DNA of 17,003 nt. Source: Rickettsiaceae bacterium. GTDB taxonomy: Bacteria; Pseudomonadota; Alphaproteobacteria; Rickettsiales; Rickettsiaceae. The stretch spans positions 1 through 17,003 of the forward strand of contig JAIOYM010000018.1 in the NCBI GenBank assembly GCA_021741085.1. Direction: 5' to 3'. The notes under the pieces are model-generated. The model worked only from the letters and a program-made list of their open reading frames with translations, was not told the origin of the DNA and did not search any database. Every line of letters starts with the position of its first letter. The stretch's first letter is position 1. Below are positions 1 through 8,012 of the stretch, piece after piece. The translations under genes and the position numbers were made by a program.

Positions 1-108
1 AGCGATGATCATAATTTCATTACTAATTCCAACAGAAACAATTTGACAGGCTTTGATAAGGCCCATATAATTGCGTTTGTTAGACAAAATATGAAGATTA
101 TATGTTAA
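1..108 (+). CDS. 3' end of an unidentified upstream gene (partial)
   Basis: This frame is open from the window's first base to a TAA at 106-108, while the other two forward frames close within about 45 bases. It encodes a 35-residue C-terminal tail with a plausible helical segment (GFDKAHIIAFVRQNMK). The stop overlaps the cmk start by 7 bases (ATG at 102), a typical translational-coupling arrangement and the main reason to regard it as coding. I do not recognise the protein family from this tail. The upstream part lies outside the window. Confidence 0.45.
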   Translation, partial: SDDHNFITNSNRNNLTGFDKAHIIAFVRQNMKIIC

Positions 109-758
109 AAGAAAAAGCCAATAATACGGAATTAAACTTTCTTGTAGCACTAGATGGACCAGCCGCCTCTGGTAAAGGAGTTGTAGGAAGTCAAATCGCT
201 AAGCTCTACTGCCTAACCTATTACAGCTCAAGCATTTTTTATCGGAAATTAGCAGGGCTAGCACTAAATTTAGGTTTCACTAAAAATCAAGATATTATAT
301 CATTGTCAGCTGACGTGGAAAGATTATTAGATTATACCGATGAAAATTTGCATCGTTCTGAAATTAGTATGCTTGCTTCCAAATTTGGTGCGATAGAAGA
401 AGTGAGAGCAAATTTATATCATGCCCAACGAAAAATTGTAGAAACCAACCCCAGATTGATAATGGAAGGTAGAGATATAGGTAGCGTGATAGCGCCCGAA
501 GCTCATTTAAAAATTTACTTAACCGCTTCTTTGGAAGTTAGAGCTTTAAGAAGATTCTTGCAACTAAAAAGTCAAAATATAGATTTTGAAAAAACTTATG
601 ATACTATTTTATTAGAACTCGCAGAAAGAGACAAAAGAGACCAAGAAAGAAAAACGGCACCTCTAAAAAAGGCTTCAAATGCTTTTTTTATAGATAATTC
701 TACAATAGACATCGATAGTACTTTAAATTTCATTAAAAATTATGTAGAATGTAATTGA
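102..758 (+). CDS. cmk: Cytidylate kinase (CMP/dCMP kinase)
   Basis: The enzyme transfers phosphate from ATP to CMP or dCMP in the cytosol, giving CDP/dCDP for RNA, DNA and phospholipid precursors. The 218-residue length is normal for bacterial Cmk. The P-loop GPAASGKG lies at residues 19-26, the conserved GRDIG of the CMP-binding region at 123-127, and the lid-type segment with RDKRDQER and APL at about 177-188. The ATG at 102 puts the P-loop at the usual distance from the N-terminus. There is no convincing Shine-Dalgarno, and the start sits inside the end of the preceding reading frame, suggesting coupled translation. It ends in TGA, which matters for the nonsense codon discussed at 9902. 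The rpsA gene follows 104 bases downstream, the common proteobacterial cmk-rpsA order. Confidence 0.95.
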   Translation: MLKEKANNTELNFLVALDGPAASGKGVVGSQIAKLYCLTYYSSSIFYRKLAGLALNLGFTKNQDIISLSADVERLLDYTDENLHRSEISMLASKFGAIEEVRANLYHAQRKIVETNPRLIMEGRDIGSVIAPEAHLKIYLTASLEVRALRRFLQLKSQNIDFEKTYDTILLELAERDKRDQERKTAPLKKASNAFFIDNSTIDIDSTLNFIKNYVECN

Positions 759-862
759 GTCTGCGTAGAAATAAATATTTAGTGCTAAAAATCATTTTTT
801 CTAACGTATTAATAACCTTTTGATTTTTTAGTTCTTTGCACACAACTAATTTTTATAAAAAT

Positions 863-2251
863 ATGAGCATAAATAAATTAAATAAACAACGTTTTACTCC
901 ATTCTCTATAGATATACCCGATTCAAACGAATTTGAAAATCTTTTACAGCAACATCAAGATTTGCTGCCAAAAAACACCATTGTAAAAGGTGTTGTTATT
1001 GAAGTTACCAAAGAGGTAGTTGTTGTAGATGTTGGTTTAAAAAATGAAGGAAGAATTCCAATTTCTGAGTTTTCATTAGATAAAGCCGCCCCCCCACCTC
1101 AAGTAGGTGATTTGGTAGAAGTTTTTGTAGACAAAGTCGAAAGCCGTAATGGTAGAACTATGTTAAGTCGCGAAAAAGCTATCAAACAAGAAGCTTGGGT
1201 AATACTAGAAAAGGCATTCAATGAAAATCAATTGGTTGATGGTATAATATTCTTAAAAATATCTGGTGGATATTTAGTTGATCTATCTGGTGTTGTAGCG
1301 TTTTTACCAGCAAGTCATTTAGACATTAGAATAGTTAAAGATCCTTCAACATTAATGAACATTGTACAAAGTTTCCAAATACTTAGTATGGACAACAAGT
1401 TAGGAAATATTGTGGTTTCAAGAAGATTGGTAATTGAAAGCTCTGCCTCTGAAGCGCGTAAAGAAAAACTAGCCAACATCAAAGAAGGTGACGTATTAGA
1501 GGGGATAGTAAAAAACATTACTAATTTTGGTGCATTTGTTGACTTAGGTAGCGTAGACGGATTATTACACATAACTGATATTTCATGGAAAAGAATTAAT
1601 CATCCTTCTGAAATATTGAAAATTGGTGAAAAAATTACAGTAAAAGTTACTAAATTCGACGAACAAGAAAAACGAATTTCTTTGGGTATTAAGCAGATCG
1701 ATGAATCGCCTTGGACTAGCTTCGTAAAAGATTTCTCAGTAGGAGATATAGTTCCTGGTAAAATAACTGACATCAAAGAATATGGTGCCTTTGTAGAAAT
1801 AAACGGTGGCATTGAAGGTTTAGTTCCATCAGCAGAAATAAGCTGGACTAAAGTGCATAACTCTCCAAGAAAGATGTTGAATATCGGTCAAGAACTAAAA
1901 TGTAAAATTTTGGATATTGATGCCGCAAAACATCGTATTTCACTAAGTATTAAACAATGTGGTGCAAACCCATGGAATGAATTTGCAAAACTTCATAATC
2001 CTGGTGAAATTATGGAAGCGCAAATTAAGCATATAACAGACTTTGGTTTATTCGTTAGCTTAACCAATGAAATAGATGGTTTGATACATATTTCCGATAT
2101 TTCTGACGTAGAAGGTAAAGGCCATGAGCTTTTAAAACAATATGTTAAGGGCGATATGGTTAAATTCAAATTATTATCTGTTGATTTGGAAAAAGAAAGA
2201 ATAAATCTTGGTATTAAGCAACTAGATGAGAACAATGAAAGTACTAACTAA
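863..2251 (+). CDS. rpsA: 30S ribosomal protein S1, five-domain form
   Basis: S1 binds mRNA at the 30S subunit and helps initiation on weakly structured or SD-poor messages. The frame opens at a TTG (836), but the ATG at 863 gives the S1-like start MSINKLNKQRF, so I prefer it (462 residues). Counting from the TTG, five S1/OB repeats lie at about 47-114, 132-197, 217-286, 302-374 and 389-462. Repeats 3-5 carry the classic pattern, such as NFGAFVDLGSVDGLLHITDISW and EYGAFVEINGGIEGLVPSAE. Repeats 1 and 2 are the divergent ribosome-docking type. Proteobacterial S1 normally has six repeats and about 550-570 residues, so the last repeat appears to be missing. A degenerate copy of the gene's 3' end follows (see findings). 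No SD precedes the start, as is common for rpsA. Confidence 0.93.
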   Translation: MSINKLNKQRFTPFSIDIPDSNEFENLLQQHQDLLPKNTIVKGVVIEVTKEVVVVDVGLKNEGRIPISEFSLDKAAPPPQVGDLVEVFVDKVESRNGRTMLSREKAIKQEAWVILEKAFNENQLVDGIIFLKISGGYLVDLSGVVAFLPASHLDIRIVKDPSTLMNIVQSFQILSMDNKLGNIVVSRRLVIESSASEARKEKLANIKEGDVLEGIVKNITNFGAFVDLGSVDGLLHITDISWKRINHPSEILKIGEKITVKVTKFDEQEKRISLGIKQIDESPWTSFVKDFSVGDIVPGKITDIKEYGAFVEINGGIEGLVPSAEISWTKVHNSPRKMLNIGQELKCKILDIDAAKHRISLSIKQCGANPWNEFAKLHNPGEIMEAQIKHITDFGLFVSLTNEIDGLIHISDISDVEGKGHELLKQYVKGDMVKFKLLSVDLEKERINLGIKQLDENNESTN

Positions 2252-2261
2252 ACACTTTAGT

Positions 2262-2286
2262 ACAAGATCTTGTTTTTCTAACTAAA
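2262..2286 (+). terminator. Possible weak rpsA terminator
   Basis: Eleven bases after the rpsA stop lies the perfect palindrome ACAAGATCTTGT (2262-2273), followed directly by a T run (2273-2277). It can be nested inside an outer pairing of TTTAGT (2257-2262) with ACTAAA (2281-2286). The position between convergent genes is right for a terminator. The stem is short and AT-rich, and the palindrome must sacrifice its centre to form a loop, so strength is doubtful. Confidence 0.25.
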
Positions 2287-2408
2287 CTTGGAAAAAGAAG
2301 CTTAATAATAGATCTTGGTACTTGGCAATCTAGAATAAATGACTCTTGGATATCAATTTTTGAAGGAAGTTAGATAACTGGATTGCCGCTAATAAAATAA
2401 AACCAGAA

Positions 2409-2888
2409 TTATTTTAATGATCTGTAATTTCTTGAATGGTAAAGCAGAGGTGGGAGAGAGTTATTTATTGATGCGGCTAATATTTGCCCTATTATGATTT
2501 TATGATCTCCTCCTTCGTAGGAGTTATCAAGAGAGCATTCCAACCAACAATTCGCTTCTTGTATAAGAGGGCTTGAACAATTTTTACCTAAAATATAAGG
2601 GATACTTGCGAATTTATCTAACTTATTGCTTGAACAGATATTGGCAATTTCTTTTTGAGAATTGTTTAAAAAGCTGACACCAAATTTTCCATGTTCAATT
2701 ATTGCTGAATAAGTAGATGACGTTGCTTTCACGCAAAATAATATTAACTGCGGATCAAGAGACAGTGAGACAAAACTACTTGCTGTAAGACCGTGATAAT
2801 TGTCTTGCGTATACGAATAGCTTGATATAACGCTAACACCCGTAGGCCATTGGCTCATGATGTTTTTAAAATTGTCTGAGGAAATCAT
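2409..2888 (-). CDS. Flavin reductase-like domain protein (FMN-binding)
   Basis: The 159-residue protein matches the small flavin-reductase domain family (HpaC/RutF/NtaB type). These bind FMN in a split-barrel fold and often deliver reduced flavin to a partner oxygenase. Visible hallmarks are an N-terminal helix followed by WPTGVSVISS (about residues 15-24), the flavin-contacting GLTASSFVSLSLDPQLILFC (about 33-52), and the late GGDHKIIIGQI strand (about 126-136). Its ATG overlaps the stop of the upstream binding-protein gene in an ATGA arrangement (2885-2888), so translation is probably coupled and the gene is the last of the petABC transcription unit. No oxygenase partner is in the window, so the substrate and role are unknown. 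An FMN-dependent reductase linked to respiration or redox balance is only an inference. Confidence 0.85.
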   Translation of the reverse strand: MISSDNFKNIMSQWPTGVSVISSYSYTQDNYHGLTASSFVSLSLDPQLILFCVKATSSTYSAIIEHGKFGVSFLNNSQKEIANICSSNKLDKFASIPYILGKNCSSPLIQEANCWLECSLDNSYEGGDHKIIIGQILAASINNSLPPLLYHSRNYRSLK

Positions 2889-3637
2889 TGGTTAAGCCAT
2901 TTAAGTTTAATTTTTTCTAATTCGCCTTCACTTGAAAGCTCATCTATAGCAGCATTAATTTGATTTAAGTAAGGGGAGTTTTTAGGCAGCAAAATTGCAT
3001 ATTCTGCAGCAGGAAATTCTTCTAATATTATTACTCTAAATTGTGAATATTTACGCGCCATATAGTTGGCTTGAACTTCTTCGGTTAAGATTGCGTCAAT
3101 ATATCCCCTTTTTAATTCCTCAAATAATATAAGCATATTAGTAAGACTTTTTGTTTTAATAATAGCATTATGTTCTTTTATATAATTTTTTGCTAATGCC
3201 TCATATGTTGTTGAACTTTGCATTCCAAGAATTTTGTTCTTTAAATCTTTTAAAGAATTAACATTAGATTTTTTTAGCGCTAACAAAGCTATTTTTGATT
3301 TAAAATAACTTTTAGTGAAGTCAAAATGTTTCTTGCGCTCTTCAGTTGGTGTTGTAGATGCTATCACGGCATCGAATTTACCCCTTTTTGCTTCTAGCAA
3401 AAGGTTTGAAAAACTCATGTGATTTCCTATAATTGGATGCTTATTAAGTTTTTTTCCTATGGCATTTATGACATCTATATCTATTCCAACCATTGAAGTA
3501 TGAGGTGAAAATTCATAAGGCGGATTGTCTGGTGATGTTCCGAAAATAAAAGGAGCGTAATTTTCGCCTAATTTTTTAGCATGTATAGTATTAAGATTAC
3601 ACAGCAATAAAATTAGTATTTTAAAAAATTTATACAT
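2885..3637 (-). CDS. Periplasmic amino-acid-type solute-binding protein (SBP family 3)
   Basis: This 250-residue protein has a Sec signal peptide (basic MYKFFK start, hydrophobic core, likely cut after IHA at residue 20) and no lipobox. The mature part follows the bacterial extracellular solute-binding protein family 3 pattern: PPYEF near the N-terminus, GIDIDVINAIGKKL, then GKFDAVIASTTPTEERKKHFDFTKSY with the conserved D-F-T-K-S-Y region, and GYIDAILTE plus the C-terminal KIKLKWL helix. Such proteins capture amino acids for an ABC importer. No permease or ATPase gene adjoins it, so those would be elsewhere or absent. It starts 9 bases after the petC stop and ends overlapping the flavin-reductase start. 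Its TGA stop falls exactly at the expected family end. Confidence 0.88.
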   Translation of the reverse strand: MYKFFKILILLLCNLNTIHAKKLGENYAPFIFGTSPDNPPYEFSPHTSMVGIDIDVINAIGKKLNKHPIIGNHMSFSNLLLEAKRGKFDAVIASTTPTEERKKHFDFTKSYFKSKIALLALKKSNVNSLKDLKNKILGMQSSTTYEALAKNYIKEHNAIIKTKSLTNMLILFEELKRGYIDAILTEEVQANYMARKYSQFRVIILEEFPAAEYAILLPKNSPYLNQINAAIDELSSEGELEKIKLKWLNQ

Positions 3638-3646
3638 GATAATGAA

Positions 3647-4435
3647 CTATTTTTCACCCTCATTATCTAATCGTGCCCAAATTCTACCTTTAGCAATATA
3701 AGATATAATAGTGAAGAACAACAAAAATAGTATGGTTTTTACACCTATTAATTTTCTTTTTTCCATTTCCGGTTCTGCTGCCCATTGTAAAAAATTGACT
3801 ACATCGTATGCCATTTGGTCTTTAGTGCTAGGGGTTCCATCTGCATAAGTAACAATATTATCACTCAAAGGTTCCGGCATAGCTATTTGCCTATTTGTAA
3901 AATAAGGATTATAATGTAAATCTTCGTTAGTCATTTTGAAACCCTCTGGCGGTTGTTGATATCCTGTTAGTATAGAATAGATATGATTAGCACCATCTTC
4001 TCTTGCTTTTACCATTAGTGATAAATCTGGAGGAGCAGCTCCATTATTTGCTACTCTAGCAGCTTGTTGATTAGGGTATGGTGATACAAAATAGTCAGTT
4101 GGTACCGCTGCTCTTGTAAACATTTCTCCAGCATCATTTGGCCCATCCGTTACTGTATACCCAGCTGCTATGAATTTAATCTCATCTTCTGAAAAGCCTA
4201 TATCTTTTAAATTGCGATATGATATGCGTTTTAAAGAGTGACAAGCTGCACATACCTCTTTGTATACTTGATAGCCTCTTTGAATAGTTTGCCTATCAAA
4301 ACGCCCCATAACTCCATCAAAAGGCCATATCATTTGTTTTGGCGACAGAGCTTCTTGTTCTTGAGCAAAAATAGAGTTAAAGAAGATCGTATTTGATAAA
4401 AAAACAAAAATATACAGAAAATTTTTCATGCCCAT
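3647..4435 (-). CDS. petC: Cytochrome c1 of the bc1 complex
   Basis: Cytochrome c1 carries electrons from the Rieske centre to soluble or bound cytochrome c on the periplasmic side of complex III. The 262-residue protein has an N-terminal signal peptide (cut probably after SIFA, residue 24), the haem-binding CAACH at 62-66, the family signature YNPYF and the probable axial Met186 in RQIAMPEPL. The conserved QMAYDVVNFLQWAAEPE block precedes the single C-terminal membrane anchor (about 232-248), which ends in basic residues (KGRIWAR). Length and order match alphaproteobacterial c1. It follows petB by 14 bases in the same operon. The alternative start at the third residue (second Met) would barely change the product. 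Confidence 0.96.
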   Translation of the reverse strand: MGMKNFLYIFVFLSNTIFFNSIFAQEQEALSPKQMIWPFDGVMGRFDRQTIQRGYQVYKEVCAACHSLKRISYRNLKDIGFSEDEIKFIAAGYTVTDGPNDAGEMFTRAAVPTDYFVSPYPNQQAARVANNGAAPPDLSLMVKAREDGANHIYSILTGYQQPPEGFKMTNEDLHYNPYFTNRQIAMPEPLSDNIVTYADGTPSTKDQMAYDVVNFLQWAAEPEMEKRKLIGVKTILFLLFFTIISYIAKGRIWARLDNEGEK

Positions 4436-4449
4436 GGCTAATAAATTAC

Positions 4450-5676
4450 TTATGACTGTATTGGCGTAGCTTGCTCGGATTTGCTTTCTATAATACTAAC
4501 AAATGGCAAGATAAAAAATAAATGTACGAAGTAGTAAAGAGTAGATAATCTACCGATTGTAATATAAGGTTCCTCCAATGGTTTTCCTCCAATGAAGCCT
4601 AATAACAAGGCATTAGCTATAAAAATTATCAAAAATACGCGATATATTTTTCTATTATTACAACTTTTTACTTTAGAACGGTCTAACCACGGTAAGAAAA
4701 ATAGAACAAAAATGGCTGAAAACATAGTGATTGCGCCACCTAATTTAGAGGGGACTGATCTTAACATGGCATAAAAAGGTAAAAAATACCATTCTGGTAC
4801 TATATGCGCAGGGGTTACTAAGGGATTGGCTTCTACATAATTGTCAGGATGTCCTAAATAATTAGGTTGCCAGAAAACAAAATAAGCAAATACCATAAAA
4901 TAAAAGCCAAAACTATATAAGTCTTTCATTGTATAATATGGGTGAAAATTTATCTTGTTTTCAGGTTTTGGATCAACACCCGTTGGATTGTTAGATCCAT
5001 GAGTATGTAGCGCAAGTACATGCAAAACTACAAGTGCTAAAATTACAAAAGGCAGTAAATAATGCAAAGAAAAAAATCTATTTAGAGTAGGATTACCTAC
5101 AGAAAAACCTCCCCATAACCAAGTTACAATGCTTTCGCCTACAAAAGGTATAGCTGAAAATATATTGGTAATAACGGTAGCCGCCCAGTAGCTCATTTGT
5201 CCCCATGGTAAAACATATCCCGTAAATGCCGTAGCCATCATGGTTAAAAAGATTACAAGACCTATCTGCCATAATAACTCTCTGGGGTACTTATAGGAAC
5301 CGTAATATAGTGAGCGCAACATATGAATATAAGTTGCAGCAAAAAACATTGATGCACCAACTGCATGAAAATATCTAATAAGCCAGCCGTAATTAACATT
5401 TCTCATAATGCTTTCTACACTATCAAAGGCATAGTCAACATGAGGTGTATAGTGCATAGATAAAATTAATCCGGTAATAATTTGTATCACTAACCCAAGA
5501 CTCGCTATTGCGCCAAAATTCCACATGTAGTTAAGGTTTCTTGGTACTTTATAGCTAGTGAGGTGATGAAATATAAAACTTATAGCCGGTATTCTATAAT
5601 CTATCCAAGCCGCTATAGAAGAGTTAGACTTATCCTCATTTTGGTTTATCTGATTGTTATTATGCTCCGTTGACAT
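4450..5676 (-). CDS. petB: Cytochrome b of the bc1 complex
   Basis: This 408-residue integral membrane protein houses the two b haems and the quinol oxidation and quinone reduction sites of complex III. The four haem-ligand histidines are visible with the canonical 14-residue spacings: H104 and H118 in helix B, H205 and H219 in helix D. The Qo-site PEWY motif is at 294-297, and GYVLPWGQMSYW (about 153-164) forms the conserved cd1 region. The length and eight hydrophobic helices fit an unsplit bacterial/mitochondrial-type cytochrome b rather than the b6/subunit IV pair. It starts 4 bases after the petA stop, indicating tight coupling, with only a weak AGG upstream. Confidence 0.97.
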   Translation of the reverse strand: MSTEHNNNQINQNEDKSNSSIAAWIDYRIPAISFIFHHLTSYKVPRNLNYMWNFGAIASLGLVIQIITGLILSMHYTPHVDYAFDSVESIMRNVNYGWLIRYFHAVGASMFFAATYIHMLRSLYYGSYKYPRELLWQIGLVIFLTMMATAFTGYVLPWGQMSYWAATVITNIFSAIPFVGESIVTWLWGGFSVGNPTLNRFFSLHYLLPFVILALVVLHVLALHTHGSNNPTGVDPKPENKINFHPYYTMKDLYSFGFYFMVFAYFVFWQPNYLGHPDNYVEANPLVTPAHIVPEWYFLPFYAMLRSVPSKLGGAITMFSAIFVLFFLPWLDRSKVKSCNNRKIYRVFLIIFIANALLLGFIGGKPLEEPYITIGRLSTLYYFVHLFFILPFVSIIESKSEQATPIQS

Positions 5677-5680
5677 CGTA

Positions 5681-6232
5681 TTAACCTATTTTTATTTTAG
5701 TATCGCTAATGAAACTATAGGGAGGAACTTCTAAATTTTTAGGTGCCGGCCCTTGCCTAATTCTACCAGAAGCATCATATTGAGAACCGTGGCATGGACA
5801 GAACCATCCATCATAATCCCCTTGCTTACCTATTGGAACGCATCCTAAATGTGTGCAAATACCTATAGTTACTAGCCACTCATCATGACCAGGTTTCACT
5901 CTGTCTTCATCTCTTTGTGGATCTGGGAGGGTATTTATATCTACGGCTCTTACAGACGCTATTTCATCTGGAGACCTACGACTTATAAACACTGGTTTGC
6001 CTCGCCATTTTATTACAACTTCTTGGCCTACCTGAATATTGCTTAAATCGTATTCCAATGTAGACTCTGCTAGTACATCTGCCGCTGGGTTAAATGAATC
6101 AATTAAAGGCCATAAAGCACAGGCTGCACCAATTGCTGCACTGCTACAGGCCGTTACCACCATGAAATCTCTACGACCTATTTTATTATCAGCCTTTTTT
6201 TGAGGATCTTGAGCTATTTTATTTTCATCCAT
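5681..6232 (-). CDS. petA: Ubiquinol-cytochrome c reductase Rieske iron-sulfur subunit
   Basis: The Rieske protein takes the first electron from ubiquinol at the Qo site and passes it to cytochrome c1. Within 183 residues it shows a Tat-type anchor (GRRDFMVV at 19-26 followed by a hydrophobic helix to about 45), then the soluble domain. The 2Fe-2S ligands are C126 and H128 in CTHLGC and C145 and H148 in CPCHGS. C131 and C147 would form the stabilising disulphide. GPAPKNLEVPPYSF is the conserved Pro loop end. It is the first gene of the petABC unit, preceded by a 150-base spacer holding a candidate promoter. No SD is seen before the ATG. Confidence 0.97.
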   Translation of the reverse strand: MDENKIAQDPQKKADNKIGRRDFMVVTACSSAAIGAACALWPLIDSFNPAADVLAESTLEYDLSNIQVGQEVVIKWRGKPVFISRRSPDEIASVRAVDINTLPDPQRDEDRVKPGHDEWLVTIGICTHLGCVPIGKQGDYDGWFCPCHGSQYDASGRIRQGPAPKNLEVPPYSFISDTKIKIG

Positions 6233-6276
6233 AACTATTATTTAAAAATAATCCAAATATGTTTATTAAAAATAAT

Positions 6277-6305
6277 AGCATATAGATTACGTAAAGCTAT
6301 AGCAA
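6277..6305 (-). promoter_or_regulatory. petA: Candidate sigma-70 promoter for the petABC operon
   Basis: On the minus strand a TTGCTA -35-like box (6300-6305) and a TATGCT -10-like box (6277-6282) are separated by 17 bases. Each box matches the sigma-70 consensus at four of six positions. The inferred start would give a leader of about 38 bases before petA. The background is AT-rich, so chance matches are likely. Confidence 0.33.
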
Positions 6306-6382
6306 AACTTCAAAAATACAATTGGATTTTTAAAATCTTGTTAACTGTTATTGCAATAATAAATAGCTCTTAGAGTTGATTT

Positions 6383-7690
6383 TTAGCTTAAGTCTATTTC
6401 TTTTCGTAAGCGGAATATCCCTGTAGCATTTATTAACAACAAAAGACCACTGCATACACCCATTATAAGCATAACTTTTTCCTGAGAAGAATTACTAAAT
6501 AATATAAAAATTATGGTGGCATATACGAAAAAGATTCTAGATCCATATTTTTCGTTTAAAAATGCTGCGGCCTTCATCCCTACAGCAAAATAGGCTATAA
6601 TTGTTGTAAAACCTGCAAAAAACAAGACTGCTGTCATGAAATATTCAGAGAATGGAACATAATTTTTGAATATAGCTGCCATTACATCTGATTGTTGCAT
6701 ATTGTTAGAACTATGCCAAAGACCACTCACCAATATTACCATTGTGGTTAAAAAACAAATTAAGCTATCGGTAAATAAAGAATATACAGCGAGTTCGGCT
6801 TGCTGTTTAGGGTTTTTTACCTGGGTTTGACTTTGCACAACAGAATCAAAACCTACGCATATATCACCTGAATATACAGATTTTGCTATACCAGTTTTAG
6901 CAGTTAATATTATGGAGCTTCCAACAAAACCACCTATTGCTGCCGTTCCGGAAAAGGCTGATTTAAATATCAAAACAACTAAGCTAGGTAAAATAGCTAA
7001 ATTATCTATTAGAACAAACAACGAAATTATTATGTAAGTTATCAAAAAAACTGGCATAATGCTTGAGCATAAGTTAGCTATTCTTTTTACGCCGCCCATA
7101 GCAGAATATAATATAGTTATTAGCAACATAGTTATTACCAATATCCTATTAATTTCAAATGTTGTCTCTATTCTGTCTACCAAAATAACAAATTGATAAA
7201 TTTCAACTCCATATATGCATAATAAAATTGCAGAAATATAAGCCCAGAATTTATTGTTGAAAGCAGCTTGTAAATAATACATTGAGCCACCTGCATAACC
7301 ATCATTTTTTCTTTGTCTATATCTTACTCCCAAGTATGTTTCAGAATATTTCAAGAGCATGCCTAAAAAACATGAAATCCATATCCACAAGATACTTCCA
7401 GGGCCACCTACAAAAACTGCGCTGCCAACACCTACTACATTACCACAACCAATCATACCTCCAACCGAGGTGAAATATATTTTTAAAGGGTGAATGCCGT
7501 CTTTACACCTATTTTCGTCTTTTTCAAACAATAGCTTAATATTTTTAGGAAAGTTATATAAAATTCTGAATTGTAGGCCTTTTGAGCATATAGTAAAATA
7601 AATCCCTGTACAGCATATTACTGTAAAGCCTAGATACCAAAAAAGGTCGTCTAAATAACCCAATAAAGACCAAATGTTATTTGAAATCAT
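6383..7690 (-). CDS. AGCS-family sodium/alanine(glycine) symporter
   Basis: This 435-residue polytopic membrane protein belongs to the alanine-or-glycine:cation symporter family (AlsT/DagA type), which imports small neutral amino acids with Na+ or H+. Family signs are the N-terminal LDDLFWYLGFTVI helix, the conserved GGMIGCGNVVGVGSAVFVGG stretch (about 77-96) followed by GSILWIW, then KYSETYLGVRYR and GGSMYYL. The open frame extends upstream to 7840, but that extension runs through the tRNA-Arg gene and is out of character for the family. The ATG at 7690 (MISNNIWSLLG) is the first in-frame Met outside the tRNA and gives the normal start and length. The usual SNEAGMGSAP segment is diverged here (SGDICVGFDSV), so ion or substrate preference may differ. 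Confidence 0.88.
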   Translation of the reverse strand: MISNNIWSLLGYLDDLFWYLGFTVICCTGIYFTICSKGLQFRILYNFPKNIKLLFEKDENRCKDGIHPLKIYFTSVGGMIGCGNVVGVGSAVFVGGPGSILWIWISCFLGMLLKYSETYLGVRYRQRKNDGYAGGSMYYLQAAFNNKFWAYISAILLCIYGVEIYQFVILVDRIETTFEINRILVITMLLITILYSAMGGVKRIANLCSSIMPVFLITYIIISLFVLIDNLAILPSLVVLIFKSAFSGTAAIGGFVGSSIILTAKTGIAKSVYSGDICVGFDSVVQSQTQVKNPKQQAELAVYSLFTDSLICFLTTMVILVSGLWHSSNNMQQSDVMAAIFKNYVPFSEYFMTAVLFFAGFTTIIAYFAVGMKAAAFLNEKYGSRIFFVYATIIFILFSNSSQEKVMLIMGVCSGLLLLINATGIFRLRKEIDLS

Positions 7691-7778
7691 AAATGATATT
7701 ATTTTTTCATCAAAGAAGTTGAAAGATGTTGATTGACTTATGTTTGTAACATAAAGCGACTTAAAAATCAACAAACTT

Positions 7779-7855
7779 TGGTGCACTCGATTGGAATCGA
7801 ACCAACGACTTTTACCTTCGGAGGGTAACGCTCTATCCAACTGAGCTACGAGTGC
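7779..7855 (-). tRNA. tRNA-Arg (anticodon CCG)
   Basis: The minus strand folds into a complete cloverleaf. The acceptor stem GCACTCG/CGAGTGC is perfect, with a D stem GCTC/GAGC, anticodon stem TTACC/GGTAA with loop CTCCGAA (anticodon CCG, reading CGG), a 5-base variable loop, T stem GTTGG/CCAAT with one G-U pair and loop TTCGATT. The discriminator base is A, and CCA is encoded at 7781-7779. It reads Arg CGG, a rare codon in such an AT-rich genome. It lies between the glycosyltransferase and AGCS symporter genes on the same strand. Confidence 0.96.
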
Positions 7856-8012
7856 ATGTGTAACAAAAATTTAAAAGTAAGTGGGGTTGTAACTTGATTT
7901 TTTGTTAGATTTACATATTAAGAATTTTACAAGAGACAACCATTTGATTTAAGTCTAGTAGTGCTTATTTATTTAACTGTTAATAGTTAATACTTAAGGT
8001 TCTAGTTAAAAG

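Noticed and set aside
836..862. TTG start for rpsA
   Set aside because: The nine extra residues are not typical of S1, and an ATG follows at 863. No SD supports either one, so this is a preference rather than proof.
1315..2235. Three minus-strand open frames opposite rpsA
   Set aside because: They lie antisense to a well-conserved S1 gene, have Ser/Ile-rich translations with no motif, and are explained by rpsA codon composition.
4592..4774. Plus-strand frame opposite petB
   Set aside because: It is antisense to the conserved cytochrome b C-terminal region, with no motif or start signal.
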